DNA of 64,000 nucleotides from Afipia sp. 64-13 (GCA_001897755.1 MKUJ01000014.1:158883-222882); one strand, 5' to 3'; shown: positions 31,826 through 41,715, counted from the stretch's first letter. Numbers and translations are program-made. The notes: generated by a model from the sequence alone, not told the origin.

Positions 31826-33574
31826 TCAGCCGAAGGTGAAGGCGTAGGCCTGCGCGCCGGGGTCGAGGAATTCGATTCGGAAAGTGCGATCGGCGATTGC
31901 GTCTTTTTGCCGAACCAGCTGATAGAGCCGCTGCCCGGTGATGGTGCCATAGCCTTGCGCGTCGGTGTCGGTGCCGTGATTGTCGCCGGGCGCCGCGCCG
32001 TCGAGCGTGACGCGGAAGCGCACCGACTTGCCGTCCGCTGCGGGCCCGAGCACCAGATGCAGGTCGCGCGCATGGAAGCGATAGACGATGCCGCCGTCCT
32101 TCGTATTGAGCGCGGCATGCTCCTCGCCCACGGTCCAGTCGCCGGTGAGGCCCCATTCGTTCAGCTTCGGCGTCTCGTCGACGCGGTAGACATGCGCTGC
32201 GCCCTGCACCGCGCCGCCGGCGGAGATGAAATTCTCGGCACGGTCGTAACCGACATAGGTTTCCGGCGAGCGCACGTCGCCCTTGCTCGGTGCGGCTTCG
32301 GTGCCCGAACCGCTAACGCTGACCAGCGGCATCGACGGCGCGCTGCCTTTGCCGGCCTCCGCGAGCAGTTGCTGGATCACGCGCTCGGATTCGTCGTATT
32401 GGCCCTCGCCGGCATGCATGTGGCGGATGAAGCCCTTGGCGTCGATGAAGTAATGCGCCGGCCAGTACTGGTTATGAAAGGCGCGCCAGATCGCATAGTC
32501 GTTGTCGATCGCAACCGGATAATTCACCTTCAGATCGACGGTGGCCTGCTTCACATTGTCGAGCTTCTTTTCGAAGGCGAATTCCGGCGTGTGCACGCCG
32601 ATCACCACGAGGCCCTGATCCTTGTACTTCTCGGCCCAGGCGCGGACGTAAGGCAGCGTGCGCAGGCAGTTGATGCAGGAGTAGGTCCAGAAATCGACCA
32701 GCACCACCTTGCCCTTGAGATCGGCGTTGGTCAGCGGCGGCGAGTTCAGCCATGCGGTGGCTTTGGGCAGCGTCGGCATCTCGCCTTCGATCGGCAGGGC
32801 GCTGTGGCCCGCATCGGGCTTGGTCTGCATCATCGCGGTGTTGTCGCGCGGGGTAGAGTGGAAGCGGTCGAGCAGATTCTGTTCGAGCGATGCGGTGCTG
32901 GCGAGCGACAGCCGCGTCAGAAGGCCGGTGTCGAGGCCGAGCGCGATCGCGGCGACCGCCGCCAGCACGGCGACACCGAGGCCGCGTCTGATCCATTCGC
33001 CGGCGCCGATCGAGCGTTTCATCGCCGCGAACAGGCGTCCGCCGATCAACAGCGCCAGCGCGAGCGAGGTCGCGGCTCCCGCGGCATAGGCGGCGAGCAG
33101 CAGCGAGGTCTGCAGATTGGCGCCATGCAGCGCCGCGCCGGTGAGAATGAGGCCGAGCACCGGACCCGCGCACGGCGCCCATAACAGACCGGTGGCGATG
33201 CCGAGCAGCAGCGAGGGCACGATCGACGCACCGCCGGAATCCTGCGCCGATTGCGACAGCCGTGCGCCGAGCGCGACCAGCGGCCGCGTCATCCAGTCCG
33301 ACAGCGCCGGAAACAGCAGCATCAGGCCGAACAGCGCCAGCAGGGCGATAGCGGCGAGGCGGCCATACTGATTGGCTTCCACCGCCCAGCTGCCGCCCAC
33401 GGCGGCGAGCGTCGCGATCAGCGCGAAGGTCAGCGCCATGCCGATCAGCATCGGCAGGCCGCTGCGCAGGAAGGGACGGTCGGCGCGCGCGAACACGAAA
33501 GGCAGCACCGGCAGAATGCAGGGACTGATGATGGTCAGCACGCCGCCGAGATAGGCCAGCACGAACAACGTCAT
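31826..33574 (-). CDS. dipZ: DipZ-type CcdA-thioredoxin fusion protein
   Basis: 582-residue membrane protein. Residues about 1-230 form a CcdA-like electron transporter with six or so membrane segments and two membrane cysteines in SPCILPVLPF and WAPCAGPVLG. A periplasmic thioredoxin-like domain (about 280-420) has the active site WTYSCINCLRTLPY (CxxC) and VIGVHTPEFAFE, AIDNDYAIWRAF. The last ~150 residues (GYDRAENFISAGGAVQGAAHVYRV...) form a beta-rich DipZ C-terminal domain of carbohydrate-binding-module-like fold. It passes reducing equivalents to the periplasm, for disulphide reduction or cytochrome c maturation. ATG at 33574 has GGAA close upstream. Confidence 0.92.
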   Translation of the reverse strand: MTLFVLAYLGGVLTIISPCILPVLPFVFARADRPFLRSGLPMLIGMALTFALIATLAAVGGSWAVEANQYGRLAAIALLALFGLMLLFPALSDWMTRPLVALGARLSQSAQDSGGASIVPSLLLGIATGLLWAPCAGPVLGLILTGAALHGANLQTSLLLAAYAAGAATSLALALLIGGRLFAAMKRSIGAGEWIRRGLGVAVLAAVAAIALGLDTGLLTRLSLASTASLEQNLLDRFHSTPRDNTAMMQTKPDAGHSALPIEGEMPTLPKATAWLNSPPLTNADLKGKVVLVDFWTYSCINCLRTLPYVRAWAEKYKDQGLVVIGVHTPEFAFEKKLDNVKQATVDLKVNYPVAIDNDYAIWRAFHNQYWPAHYFIDAKGFIRHMHAGEGQYDESERVIQQLLAEAGKGSAPSMPLVSVSGSGTEAAPSKGDVRSPETYVGYDRAENFISAGGAVQGAAHVYRVDETPKLNEWGLTGDWTVGEEHAALNTKDGGIVYRFHARDLHLVLGPAADGKSVRFRVTLDGAAPGDNHGTDTDAQGYGTITGQRLYQLVRQKDAIADRTFRIEFLDPGAQAYAFTFG

Positions 33575-33653
33575 TTCCGGATCTTTCCGTTCATCCGCCG
33601 CGCCGCGCGGCGTCATCCGGTGTTACGGAGAAGAACGCCGTTTCGTTACGGAT

Positions 33654-34409
33654 TTAACCCGCCGGAACACCGGATTTACGCGCCGGCTCGATCAACTCCG
33701 CGCGAGGTCCGCCGGACAACCGTTTGTGCATATGGACCATGAAGGCCATGCCGAACAGCGGCGTCGCCAGATTGACGATCGGGATCGAGACGAAGGCGGC
33801 GATGACGAGGCCGGCGGTGAACACCTGCGCGGCGTTCTGCCGGCGCATCGCTTTCGCCTCGGCTGGCGAGCGGAAGCGCATCGCCGCGAGCTCGAAATAT
33901 TCGCGCCCGAGCAGCCATGCGGTGGCGAAGAAGAACACGATGACGCCGACACCGGCGAAGAACACGAAGGGCAGCGCCACCAGATAGACCAGAATGGTCA
34001 GCGCCGCGGTCTTGGTGCCCTCGATCAGCGCCCGGCCGATCGGCAGCGCCTGTCCCGGCCGCTCCGCCGGATAGTGCTCGCGCTCGACAATGTCGGCGAC
34101 GTCGTCGACGAACACGCTGGCGACCAGCGAGGTGATGGCGGGCATCAGGAATACCGCGCCGAGCACGATGCCGAGGCCGGCGGCGATCGAGATGAACCAC
34201 GACAGCACGAGGAGCGGCGTATGGAAGCCCGGTCCGAGCGCGGTCTCCGCCCACACTTCGCCGGAGCCGGCGAACCAGCTCAGCGCCCGTTGCAGCGAGA
34301 TGGCGACCACCACGATCAGGATCACGGCAAGGCCGACCGATTTCCACAGAATCGCGCGCATCGGCGGCGACAGGATCTGGGACAGCGCCTTGACGGCCGC
34401 GTCGAGCAT
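33654..34409 (-). CDS. EI24 domain (CysZ-like) membrane protein
   Basis: 251-residue protein with about four long hydrophobic segments (SVGLAVILIVVVAISL; LLVLSWFISIAAGLGIVLGAVFLMPAITSLVASVFVDDVAD; ALTILVYLVALPFVFFAGVGVIVFFFATAWLLG; VFTAGLVIAAFVSIPIVNLATPLFGMAFMVHM) and the family pattern REYFELAAMRFR. EI24/CysZ proteins include sulfate uptake channels, but the assignment here is only to the family. The ATG at 34409 (MLDAAVKALSQ) replaces a longer frame that begins in the next gene. It lies 73 bases downstream of the YiiX-like gene on the same strand. Confidence 0.82.
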   Translation of the reverse strand: MLDAAVKALSQILSPPMRAILWKSVGLAVILIVVVAISLQRALSWFAGSGEVWAETALGPGFHTPLLVLSWFISIAAGLGIVLGAVFLMPAITSLVASVFVDDVADIVEREHYPAERPGQALPIGRALIEGTKTAALTILVYLVALPFVFFAGVGVIVFFFATAWLLGREYFELAAMRFRSPAEAKAMRRQNAAQVFTAGLVIAAFVSIPIVNLATPLFGMAFMVHMHKRLSGGPRAELIEPARKSGVPAG

Positions 34410-34482
34410 GGGCGTTCCTCCGTTATGCCAACGCAGATTTAGATATCGGAGCAAAGCCGGACAAGAGCGGCGCAGCGGATTG

Positions 34483-35385
34483 TCAGATCGCGTGCGCCGC
34501 AATCCGCTCCGGTTCTGCCGTTTGCCGCGCGGCGACCGGCAGTTCGCCATCGGCATCAGCGAGCTCGGGCACTAGACCAGGTGCTTCGAAGACTCCCTCT
34601 GGAAAGGGATCGTCTTCCTCCGCCACCTCCCGGGGCGGTTTGGGCGTGTCGGCCCAGTGCAGTTTCGTGTAGTCGAAGCCACGTTCGATGGTCGGCTTGA
34701 CGATCTCGAAATAGGGCGAGATGTCAAAATCGCGCGGCATGTAGAGCGAGGAATCGCGGATATGCAGAATCTCGCGCCGCGCCTGTCGGCTGCCGGCCAG
34801 CGTGACGCGCGGCAAAATCGGATAACGCACCGCGCCGAACGCCTGTGCGATCAACGCCGAGCAGATGATCTTGGTCGGATCGCCCGAACCCAGCGCGATC
34901 ATGCGCCGCCGCCAGCGCTGCGGAATCGGCAGCGGAATGAGAAAGCGCATCAGATCGATGATGTTCTTGGTGTCGTAGCCGAAGCCGACGCGGTTGATGG
35001 CGTAGCGGCACACGGTGTTGCGGTCCTCGAAGGACAGGCCGACCGGCCGGCAGACGCGGGTGTGATAAGCGAGATATTTCGACAGCGGCGCGGTCTCGAC
35101 GCCTTCGCCGACATTGGCCTCGATCAGGACATGCGGCTCGCCATTCGGCTCGCTCGCGCCGTCGATCGGCCCGACATAGAGCGCGGAATGCGACCATGTC
35201 GATTGCGTCAGATATTTGATGATGCCGGAGACGCGGTTGTTGCCCTCGACCAGCAGCACGTCGCCCTGCTGAAGCAGGCTGCGCAACCGTTCCGGATCGC
35301 TGGGCGTGAAGGGTTCATAGCCCGGCACCTCCTTCTGGAGGTAGCGCGCGATCAGTTTGCCGACCGTATCGAGCACAAAGCCCAT
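34483..35385 (-). CDS. YiiX/YebB-like permuted papain-fold hydrolase
   Basis: 300-residue protein related to the YiiX/YebB branch of permuted NlpC/P60 enzymes. The catalytic His-containing segment STWSHSALYVGP (about residues 62-73) follows LLQQGDVLLVEG, and the Cys segment KIICSALIAQAFGAV comes later, in the circularly permuted order. Substrates of this family (amide or thioester bonds of lipids, peptides or proteins) are mostly unproven. No signal peptide is visible, although the N-terminal helix could associate with membranes. The C-terminal ~50 residues are acidic and proline-rich. The upstream gap to 35583 holds its promoter and that of the divergent oxidase. Confidence 0.75.
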   Translation of the reverse strand: MGFVLDTVGKLIARYLQKEVPGYEPFTPSDPERLRSLLQQGDVLLVEGNNRVSGIIKYLTQSTWSHSALYVGPIDGASEPNGEPHVLIEANVGEGVETAPLSKYLAYHTRVCRPVGLSFEDRNTVCRYAINRVGFGYDTKNIIDLMRFLIPLPIPQRWRRRMIALGSGDPTKIICSALIAQAFGAVRYPILPRVTLAGSRQARREILHIRDSSLYMPRDFDISPYFEIVKPTIERGFDYTKLHWADTPKPPREVAEEDDPFPEGVFEAPGLVPELADADGELPVAARQTAEPERIAAHAI

Positions 35386-35582
35386 GATGGTCTTCCCCGG
35401 CGCGGACGCATTCAGGCCGCCCCTGTTCTTGCCTCAAATTTTGGTCGAAAGCGATTGCAACTTCGTTCACGGCGCTGTCAGCGTGATTACCGGATATTCA
35501 CCATGACCGTTGCGAAGGGCCAGTCATTCCGGCAAGTTCGCAGAGTGTTCTGGTCTGCGGTTGAAGCTTCGGAAACCATGAA

Positions 35583-37007
35583 ATGACAATCACGCGCCGC
35601 GATTTTCTCGCCGGCTCGGCGGCGATGGTGCTGCCGGCCTTCACCCCGGCATGGGCCGCGCCGCTGCCGCGCGAGACCGAGGTGGCGGTGATCGGGGCTG
35701 GCGCAGCCGGCATCGCGGCGGCGCGACGTTTGGTCGCCGCGGGTCGCAAGGTGGTCGTGATCGAGGCGTCCGGCGCAATCGGGGGCCGCTGCGCCACCGA
35801 TCACGCGATGTTCGAGACGCCGTTCGAGCGCGGCGCGCGCTGGCTCTACAATTTCGACATCAGCCCGCTACCGGCGTTGGCGCGGCAGGCAGGCCTGCGC
35901 GTCGCGCCGGCGCAGCGCGGCCAGAAGATCCGCATCGGCCGGCGCAACGCTCGCGCCGGCGAGGCCGAGGATTTTCTCGCGCTCTTGGTGCGCGCCAATC
36001 GCGCTATCGGCGAGGCGGCGCGCGGCCGCGCCGATGTCGCCGCCGCATCGGCGCTGCCGAAGGATTTGCGCGAATGGGCCGGCACCACCGATTTCGTGCT
36101 GGGGCCGCTCGCCACCGGCTGCGATCTTGCCGATCTGTCGGCGGTCGATCTTGCCGCCATGATGCCGCGCGATCCGGTCGCGGCCTGCGATCAGGGGCTC
36201 GGCACGTTGATCGCGAAACTCGGCGAGGGCCTGCCGATCGCATTGTCGACGCCGGTGACCAAGATCGTCTGGAGCAATCGCGACGCGAAGATCGAGACCG
36301 GCGCCGGCGCGCTGAGCGCGCGGGCCGTGATCGTCACGGTTTCCACCGGGGTGCTCGCCGCCGGCCGGATCAAGTTCGCGCCGGATCTGCCCAAGCGCCA
36401 GCAGGATGCGGTGATGAAGCTGCCGCTCGGCAGTTTCGATCACATCGCGCTGGAGCTGCCGGGCAATCCGCTCGGTCTCGGCCATGACGACGTGTTTATC
36501 GAACAGAGCAGCGACAATCGCACCGGCTGCCTGATCGCCAATGTCGGCGGCTCCGCGCTGTGTCAGGTCGATGTTGCCGGCGCGTTCGGCCGCGATCTGG
36601 CGGCGAGGGGCGAAGCGGCGATGGTGGCGTTCGGGGTCGAATGGCTGAAGAAGCTGTTCGGCGGCGATATCGAGAAGGGGATGGCGCGCACCACCGCGAC
36701 GCGCTGGAACGACATGCCGCATGTGCTGGGCGCGATGTCGGCGGCGCAGCCGGGCGGCGCGCCGGCACGCAGGATTCTCGCAGAGCCGCTGGGCAGTGTG
36801 TTCTTTGCCGGCGAGGCGACGCATGAGACGCAATGGGGCACGGTGGGCGGCGCCTGGACGTCCGGCGAGCGCGCCGCCGACGCGGTACTGAAGAGGCTCA
36901 GCGGCAAAAGCGAAGCGGCGGCGAAGCCGGCGCGGCGCAAGGCTCCGGCGCGGCGTCATTCCGCGCCACCGCCGCCGCGCGGGTTCTCATGGCCGGGCTC
37001 GCGTTAG
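35583..37007 (+). CDS. Tat-exported flavin amine oxidase family protein
   Basis: 474-residue FAD-dependent oxidase. The N-terminus carries a twin-arginine signal (MTITRRDFLAGSAAMVLPAF, cleavage near AWA), then the FAD dinucleotide fold VAVIGAGAAGIAAARRLVAAGRKVVVIEASGAIGGRC and the GARWLYNFD substrate-side loop. Later motifs are VIVTVSTGVLAAGRI, and the C-terminal FAD contact VFFAGEATHETQWGTVGGAWTSGERAA. It should be folded in the cytoplasm and exported. The substrate (amine or carotenoid-like) is not clear. The last 35 residues are basic and proline-rich (KPARRKAPARRHSAPPPP), an unusual tail. Confidence 0.88.
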   Translation: MTITRRDFLAGSAAMVLPAFTPAWAAPLPRETEVAVIGAGAAGIAAARRLVAAGRKVVVIEASGAIGGRCATDHAMFETPFERGARWLYNFDISPLPALARQAGLRVAPAQRGQKIRIGRRNARAGEAEDFLALLVRANRAIGEAARGRADVAAASALPKDLREWAGTTDFVLGPLATGCDLADLSAVDLAAMMPRDPVAACDQGLGTLIAKLGEGLPIALSTPVTKIVWSNRDAKIETGAGALSARAVIVTVSTGVLAAGRIKFAPDLPKRQQDAVMKLPLGSFDHIALELPGNPLGLGHDDVFIEQSSDNRTGCLIANVGGSALCQVDVAGAFGRDLAARGEAAMVAFGVEWLKKLFGGDIEKGMARTTATRWNDMPHVLGAMSAAQPGGAPARRILAEPLGSVFFAGEATHETQWGTVGGAWTSGERAADAVLKRLSGKSEAAAKPARRKAPARRHSAPPPPRGFSWPGSR

Positions 37008-37037
37008 GCCTGATGATGAGAGGGTGATGATTGTTAT

Positions 37038-37127
37038 CGTCATGGCCGGGCTTGTCCCGGCCATCCGCGCCTTTTAATCCGCAGCCTTTGCAAGACGTGG
37101 ATGCCCGGCATAAAGCCGGGCATGACG
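37038..37127. repeat. Intergenic palindrome pair, family III
   Basis: CGTCATGGCCGGGCTTGTCC-type left arm (with GGCC closing the stem) and right arm GATGCCCGGCATAAAGCCGG followed by GCATGACGG, separated by about 35 bases. It lies between convergent genes, like 15028-15112. Confidence 0.8.
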
Positions 37128-37179
37128 GCTCAGCTTCAGCGTATTCCGCTATGGAGTTTCTTGGCTTCTATACGCCAAC

Positions 37180-39603
37180 TCACACCCGCAGCGTACCGCC
37201 GGTGCGCTTGGTGACTTCGCCGACGATCTTTGCCGCCACCGCCTCGATTTCCTGATCGGTCAGCGTCTTGTCGCGCGGCTGCAGCGTCACGGCGATGGCG
37301 ACCGACTTCTTGGTCTCGTCGATGCCCTTGCCGGCATAGACGTCGAACACCGTGACATGGGTGATCAGCTTGCGGTCGGCGCTCTGCGCGGCGCGCACGA
37401 TGTCCGCCGCCTTGATGTCGCGATCGACCACGAACGCGAAATCGCGCGACACCGGCTGGAACGGCGAGAGCTCGAGCAGCGGCTTGGCGCGCGTGGCTTT
37501 TGCCTTCGCCTCGGGAATGCGGTCGAGGATCACCTCGAACGCGACCACCGGGCCGTCCGCTTTCAGCGCCGCGAGCGCGCGCGGATGCAGTTCGCCGAAA
37601 TGGCCGAGCACGTTCTGCGGTCCGATCTGGATCGCGCCGGAGCGGCCGGGATGCAGCCAGGCCGGTGCGTTCTTCGCGTCCGAACACGGCACGATCTGCA
37701 AGCCCTGCGTCGGTGCGCCAGCCGCCGCCAGTACCGCGAGCGCGTCGGCCTTGGCGTCGAACGCATCGGGCGCGGCATTGCCGGCCCATGAACGTCCCAT
37801 GCCTTGCGCGGAGGCGAGGCCACGGCGCACGCCGCTCGCCGCGATGAACTGGTCTTCCGGGCGGTCGCCGCGGAAAACCTGTCCGACCTCGAACAGCGCG
37901 ATATCCGGATAGCCGCGATCGACATTGGCCTGCGCGGCGGCGATCAGGCCCGCGACCAGCGAGGGCCGCATGTCGGACAGATCGGACGCGATCGGATTGG
38001 CGAGCGCGAGCGCGGCAGCGCCGCCGCCGAACAATTCGGCCTGCGTTTTGGAGACGAACGACCAGGTCACCGCCTCCATCATGCCGCGCGCCGCCAGCGC
38101 GCGCTTGGCGCGGCGGGTGCGAAGCTGCAACGGCGTCAGCACCGGCTTGCGCGGCGCCTCGCCGCGATCGAACGGCGTCAGCGGCACGCGATCGACGCCG
38201 ATCATGCGCACGATCTCCTCGACGATGTCGGCCTTGCCGTGCACGTCGGCGCGCCATGACGGCACCGCGATCTTCACCACCGGGCCCTGACCCGCGACCA
38301 TGAAGCCGAGATGACTGAGGATGCGGCGGATATCGGGCAGCGGCACCTCGATGCCGGCGAGCCGCTTCACCTCGTCGATCGGAAAATCGACGATGCGATC
38401 CTCGCCATGGCTGTTGCCGGCCACCGTGATCTGCGAGGGCGTGCCGCCGCAAAGGTCGAGCACCAGTTTGGTCGCAAGTTCGAGGCCCGGCACCATGAAG
38501 GCCGGATCAACGCCGCGCTCGAAGCGGTAGCGCGCGTCGGAATTGATGCCGAGCTTGCGGCCGGTCTGGGCGATGTTGATCTCGTTCCACAGCGCCGATT
38601 CGATCAGTACATCGGTGGTGGTCTCGTCGCAGCCGGTGGTCTCGCCGCCCATGATGCCGGCGAGCGATTCCGCGCCGCTCTCGTCGGCGATCACGCACAT
38701 CGCGGGATCGAGCGTGTAGGTCTTGCCGTCAAGGGCGACCAACTGCTCGCCGTCCGTGGCATGACGGATCACGAGATTGCCCTTCACCTTCTTGGCGTCG
38801 AACACATGCAGCGGACGGCCGCGGTCGAAGGTCATGAAGTTGGTGATGTCGACCAGCGCGTTGATCGGGCGCAGGCCGATCGAGGTCAGGCGACGCTGCA
38901 GCCACTCCGGCGAGGGACCGTTTTTGACGCCGCGCACCAGACGCAGCGCGAAACCGGAACACAGCGCGGGATCTTCGATGGTCACGCTGACCGGGCAGGG
39001 GAATTCGCCCTTGATCTGCTTCGGCGCGGGATCCTTGAACTTACCGATGTCGGCGGCGCCAAGATCGCGCGCGATACCATGCACGCCGGTGCAGTCGGCG
39101 CGGTTCGGCGTGAGATTAATTTCAATAACCGGATCGCCGAGGCTGGCCCACTCCGCATAGGCCTTGCCGAGCGGCGCATCGGCCGGCAATTCGATGATGC
39201 CGTCATGGTCCTCGGAGATTTCAAGCTCGGCGGCCGAGCATAGCATGCCGCGGCTTTCGACGCCGCGGATGGTCCCCACTCCTAACGTAATGTCCTTGCC
39301 GGGAATGTAGGTGCCGGGCGGCGAGAACACGCTGACCAGACCCTCGCGCGCGTTGGGCGCGCCGCAGACCACCTGTACGGGCGCGCCGCCATCGCCGGTG
39401 TCGACCATGCACACCCGCAGACGATCCGCGTTCGGGTGCTGCTGCGCCGAGATCACCCTGGCGATGGTGAAGGGCGCGAGCGCTTTTGCCTTGTCCTCGA
39501 GATGCTCGACCTCGAGCCCGATCATGGTGAGGGTGTCGGCGATCTTCTCGAGCGGCTCGTCGGTGTCGAGATGCTCTTTCAGCCAGGAGAGAGTGAATTT
39601 CAT
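37180..39603 (-). CDS. pheT: Phenylalanyl-tRNA synthetase beta subunit
   Basis: 807-residue beta chain of the (alpha-beta)2 enzyme charging tRNA-Phe. Domains in order: an EMAP-II-like tRNA-binding domain (about 40-150, [25 protein letters not shown] and [23 protein letters not shown]), the B3/B4 editing domain (about 210-390, with LVDITNFM and HVFDAKKV), the B5 domain (about 400-475), a catalytic-core-like region and the C-terminal anticodon-binding FDX-ACB fold (about 715-805, [19 protein letters not shown]). Its ATG overlaps the stop of a DUF559 ORF (ATGA) that lies between it and pheS; GGAG is 7 bases upstream of the start. Confidence 0.97.
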   Translation of the reverse strand: MKFTLSWLKEHLDTDEPLEKIADTLTMIGLEVEHLEDKAKALAPFTIARVISAQQHPNADRLRVCMVDTGDGGAPVQVVCGAPNAREGLVSVFSPPGTYIPGKDITLGVGTIRGVESRGMLCSAAELEISEDHDGIIELPADAPLGKAYAEWASLGDPVIEINLTPNRADCTGVHGIARDLGAADIGKFKDPAPKQIKGEFPCPVSVTIEDPALCSGFALRLVRGVKNGPSPEWLQRRLTSIGLRPINALVDITNFMTFDRGRPLHVFDAKKVKGNLVIRHATDGEQLVALDGKTYTLDPAMCVIADESGAESLAGIMGGETTGCDETTTDVLIESALWNEINIAQTGRKLGINSDARYRFERGVDPAFMVPGLELATKLVLDLCGGTPSQITVAGNSHGEDRIVDFPIDEVKRLAGIEVPLPDIRRILSHLGFMVAGQGPVVKIAVPSWRADVHGKADIVEEIVRMIGVDRVPLTPFDRGEAPRKPVLTPLQLRTRRAKRALAARGMMEAVTWSFVSKTQAELFGGGAAALALANPIASDLSDMRPSLVAGLIAAAQANVDRGYPDIALFEVGQVFRGDRPEDQFIAASGVRRGLASAQGMGRSWAGNAAPDAFDAKADALAVLAAAGAPTQGLQIVPCSDAKNAPAWLHPGRSGAIQIGPQNVLGHFGELHPRALAALKADGPVVAFEVILDRIPEAKAKATRAKPLLELSPFQPVSRDFAFVVDRDIKAADIVRAAQSADRKLITHVTVFDVYAGKGIDETKKSVAIAVTLQPRDKTLTDQEIEAVAAKIVGEVTKRTGGTLRV

Positions 39604-40037
39604 GATTTGTCTCCGCCCTCTTCTCCTCCCCCGCTTGCGGGGGAGGTCGGGAGGGGGTTCTTTTTTCTGACAAGAAACAGGATTGCTTCGAGAACTCCAG
39701 GCAGGTTGGTCAGCACGTCGATATTGCTGAAACGCAAAACGTCGAAGCCTTTGGCTTTCAGATAGGCGTCGCGTGCGGCATCGGCGACGAGGCCGGGAGT
39801 TTCGTAGTGTTGGCCGCCATCGATCTCGATGACGAGACGTGCGGCATGGCAGACGAAGTCAACGATGAAGGGCCCGACAGGAATTTGACGGCGGAAGCTC
39901 ATGCCATCGAGGCGATGGGCGCGCAGCTCTTTCCAGATCAATCGCTCGGCATCGGTCGAGTCGCGGCGAAGGCGACGCGCGTTGTCGCGTGTCGTGGCAC
40001 GGACATGCCAGACCGGCCGCTTCGGCTCGTCGACCAT
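39600..40037 (-). CDS. DUF559 (Vsr-fold) endonuclease-like protein between pheS and pheT
   Basis: 145-residue protein from ATG 40037 ([40 protein letters not shown]...). The core has the DUF559 pattern: [49 protein letters not shown], where D, E and Q of FIVDF...IEIDGGQH correspond to the metal-binding residues of Vsr-like nucleases. The last ~20 codons ([21 protein letters not shown]) are translated from a palindromic repeat, and the stop overlaps the pheT start. The other end is bounded by an inverted copy of the same palindrome at 40040-40075. No conserved partner gene is next to it. Function is unknown; DNA nicking is predicted from the fold. Confidence 0.85.
   Translation of the reverse strand: MVDEPKRPVWHVRATTRDNARRLRRDSTDAERLIWKELRAHRLDGMSFRRQIPVGPFIVDFVCHAARLVIEIDGGQHYETPGLVADAARDAYLKAKGFDVLRFSNIDVLTNLPGVLEAILFLVRKKNPLPTSPASGGGEEGGDKS
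39625..39657. repeat. Family IV inverted end, pheT side
   Basis: Perfect palindrome CCTCCCCCGC-TT-GCGGGGGAGG (39625-39646) followed inward by GGGAGGGGG (39649-39657). It is the inverted partner of 40040-40075; the two bracket the DUF559 ORF. The palindrome begins about 20 bases upstream of the pheT start codon and leaves the pheT ribosome-binding site intact. Confidence 0.85.
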
Positions 40038-40039
40038 CG

Positions 40040-40075
40040 CCCCCTCCCTGACCCTCCCCCGCAAGCGGGGGAGGG
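40040..40075. repeat. Family IV inverted end, pheS side
   Basis: C-rich tail CCCCCTCCC (40040-40048) pointing inward and palindrome CCCTCCCCCGC-AA-GCGGGGGAGGG (40052-40075) on the outside, immediately after the pheS stop codon at 40091. Together with 39625-39657 it makes a 451-base unit with inverted ends. Confidence 0.85.
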
Positions 40076-40090
40076 AACACGCCGTCCCTC

Positions 40091-41173
40091 TCACGAACTC
40101 AACCCTCCCGCCAGCGTCGGCACGTCGAGCGGCTTGAATCCGTAATGGTTGATCCAGCGCACGTCGCTTTCGAACATCTGGCGCAGGTCGTTGATGCCGT
40201 ATTTCAGCATCGCGATACGGTCGATGCCCATGCCCCAGGCAAAGCCTTGATAGACGTCAGGGTCGATGCCGCAGGCGCGCAGCACGTTGGGATGCACCAT
40301 GCCGCAGCCGAGAATCTCCAGCCAGTCATTGCCCTCGCCGAAGCGGATCTCGCCCTTCTCGCGGCGGCACTGGATATCGACTTCCAGCGACGGCTCGGTG
40401 AAGGGGAAGAACGAGGGACGGAATTTCATGTTGACGTTGTCGACCTCGAAGAACGCCTTGCAGAATTCGGCGAGGATCCATTTCAGGTGGCCGAGATGCG
40501 AGCCCTTGTCGATCACAAGGCCCTCGACCTGATGGAATTGCGGCGTGTGGGTGGCGTCGCTGTCGATGCGATAGGTGCGGCCCGGACAAATCACCCGGAT
40601 CGGCGGCTTCTGGCTCAGCATGGTGCGCACCTGCACCGGCGAGGTGTGGGTGCGTAGCAGCGGGCGCTCGCCATCTTCCTTGCGATTGAAGAAGAAGGTG
40701 TCGTGCATCTCCCGCGCCGGGTGGCCTTCGGGGAAATTCAGCTTGGTGAAATTGTAATCGTCGGTCTCGATGTCCGGACCTTCGGCGATCGAGAAGCCCA
40801 TGTCGGCGAAGATCGCGGTGAGCTCGTCCATCACCTGCGACAGCGGATGGATGCGGCCGGTCTCCGCGGGCGTCTCGCGGGTCGGCAGCGTGACGTCAAT
40901 GGTCTCGGAGGCGAGGCGGGCATCGAGCGCGGCATTCTTGAGAATGTCGCGCCGCGCGGTGAGCGCCTGGGTGATGGCGTCCTTGGCAGCGTTGATCGCG
41001 GCGCCTTCGGTCTTGCGCTCGTCCGGCGACATCTTGCCGAGGGTGGCAAGCAGCGCGGAGACCGATCCCTTTTTGCCGAGCGCGGCAACGCGCACCGCTT
41101 CGAGCGCGGCTTCGTCGGGGGCCGCGCCGATCTGGCTAAGAATTTCGGATTCGAGTTTGGCGAGGTCAGACAT
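40091..41173 (-). CDS. pheS: Phenylalanyl-tRNA synthetase alpha subunit
   Basis: 360-residue class II synthetase alpha chain. An N-terminal coiled coil (about 1-85, [16 protein letters not shown]...) leads to the catalytic domain: [50 protein letters not shown] (motif 1 region), [46 protein letters not shown] (motif 2), [12 protein letters not shown] and [22 protein letters not shown] (motif 3). A GTG one codon upstream (41176) is an alternative start. pheT normally follows directly; here a DUF559 cassette of about 490 bases intervenes. Confidence 0.97.
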   Translation of the reverse strand: MSDLAKLESEILSQIGAAPDEAALEAVRVAALGKKGSVSALLATLGKMSPDERKTEGAAINAAKDAITQALTARRDILKNAALDARLASETIDVTLPTRETPAETGRIHPLSQVMDELTAIFADMGFSIAEGPDIETDDYNFTKLNFPEGHPAREMHDTFFFNRKEDGERPLLRTHTSPVQVRTMLSQKPPIRVICPGRTYRIDSDATHTPQFHQVEGLVIDKGSHLGHLKWILAEFCKAFFEVDNVNMKFRPSFFPFTEPSLEVDIQCRREKGEIRFGEGNDWLEILGCGMVHPNVLRACGIDPDVYQGFAWGMGIDRIAMLKYGINDLRQMFESDVRWINHYGFKPLDVPTLAGGLSS

Positions 41174-41240
41174 CACAAGCCCCAGCGGAACGGTTTCATC
41201 GGGAACCGTCCGGCAGGGGTTTGATGAGCCCAGCCGAACG

Positions 41241-41262
41241 GAGCGGGGCGGTTACGCCCCGG
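41241..41262 (-). promoter_or_regulatory. Hairpin in the rplT-pheS gap
   Basis: CGGGGCG-GTTA-CGCCCCG (41244-41261) forms a 7-bp stem-loop between the rplT stop and pheS start; a second weaker stem (ACGGTT ... AACCGT) lies at about 41188-41210. They could be terminator and leader structures controlling pheS; no leader peptide rich in Phe codons was seen. Confidence 0.35.
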
Positions 41263-41292
41263 TCGTCTCGGCCTCGTTCAAGAGGGGCAAGC

Positions 41293-41652
41293 TTAAGCCG
41301 CGAGCGCGGCCTTGGCCTTTTCCGCGATCGCCTGGAACGCCGCCGGCTCGTGGATCGCGAGATCGGACAGCACCTTGCGGTCGACCACCACGCCCGACTT
41401 GGCGAGGCCGTCGATAAATCGGCTGTAGGTCAGGCCGAACGGACGCACGGCGGCGTTGAGGCGCTGGATCCACAGAGCGCGGAAGGTGCGCTTCTTCAGC
41501 TTGCGGCCGATAAAGGCATACTGCCCGGCCTTGTCCACGGCCGCCTTGGCGGCGCGGATGGTGTTCTTGCGGCGGCCACGGAAACCCTTGGCGGCCTTGT
41601 AGACTTTCTTGTGCTTGGCATGAGCCGTCACACCGCGTTTGACGCGAGCCAT
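41293..41652 (-). CDS. rplT: 50S ribosomal protein L20
   Basis: 119-residue L20, an early-assembly protein binding 23S rRNA. Sequence starts [51 protein letters not shown] and continues [44 protein letters not shown], fully typical. It follows rpmI by 63 bases on the same strand. Confidence 0.98.
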   Translation of the reverse strand: MARVKRGVTAHAKHKKVYKAAKGFRGRRKNTIRAAKAAVDKAGQYAFIGRKLKKRTFRALWIQRLNAAVRPFGLTYSRFIDGLAKSGVVVDRKVLSDLAIHEPAAFQAIAEKAKAALAA

Positions 41653-41715
41653 GACCGATCTCCTTCATCTGAAAATTGAAATAGTGACAGAGCGCCGCGT
41701 CTCCGCGGCAGGCGA

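Noticed and set aside
39600..40094. Family IV palindromes read as a CRISPR array
   Set aside because: Only two copies, inverted to each other, with a protein gene between; no regular spacers.
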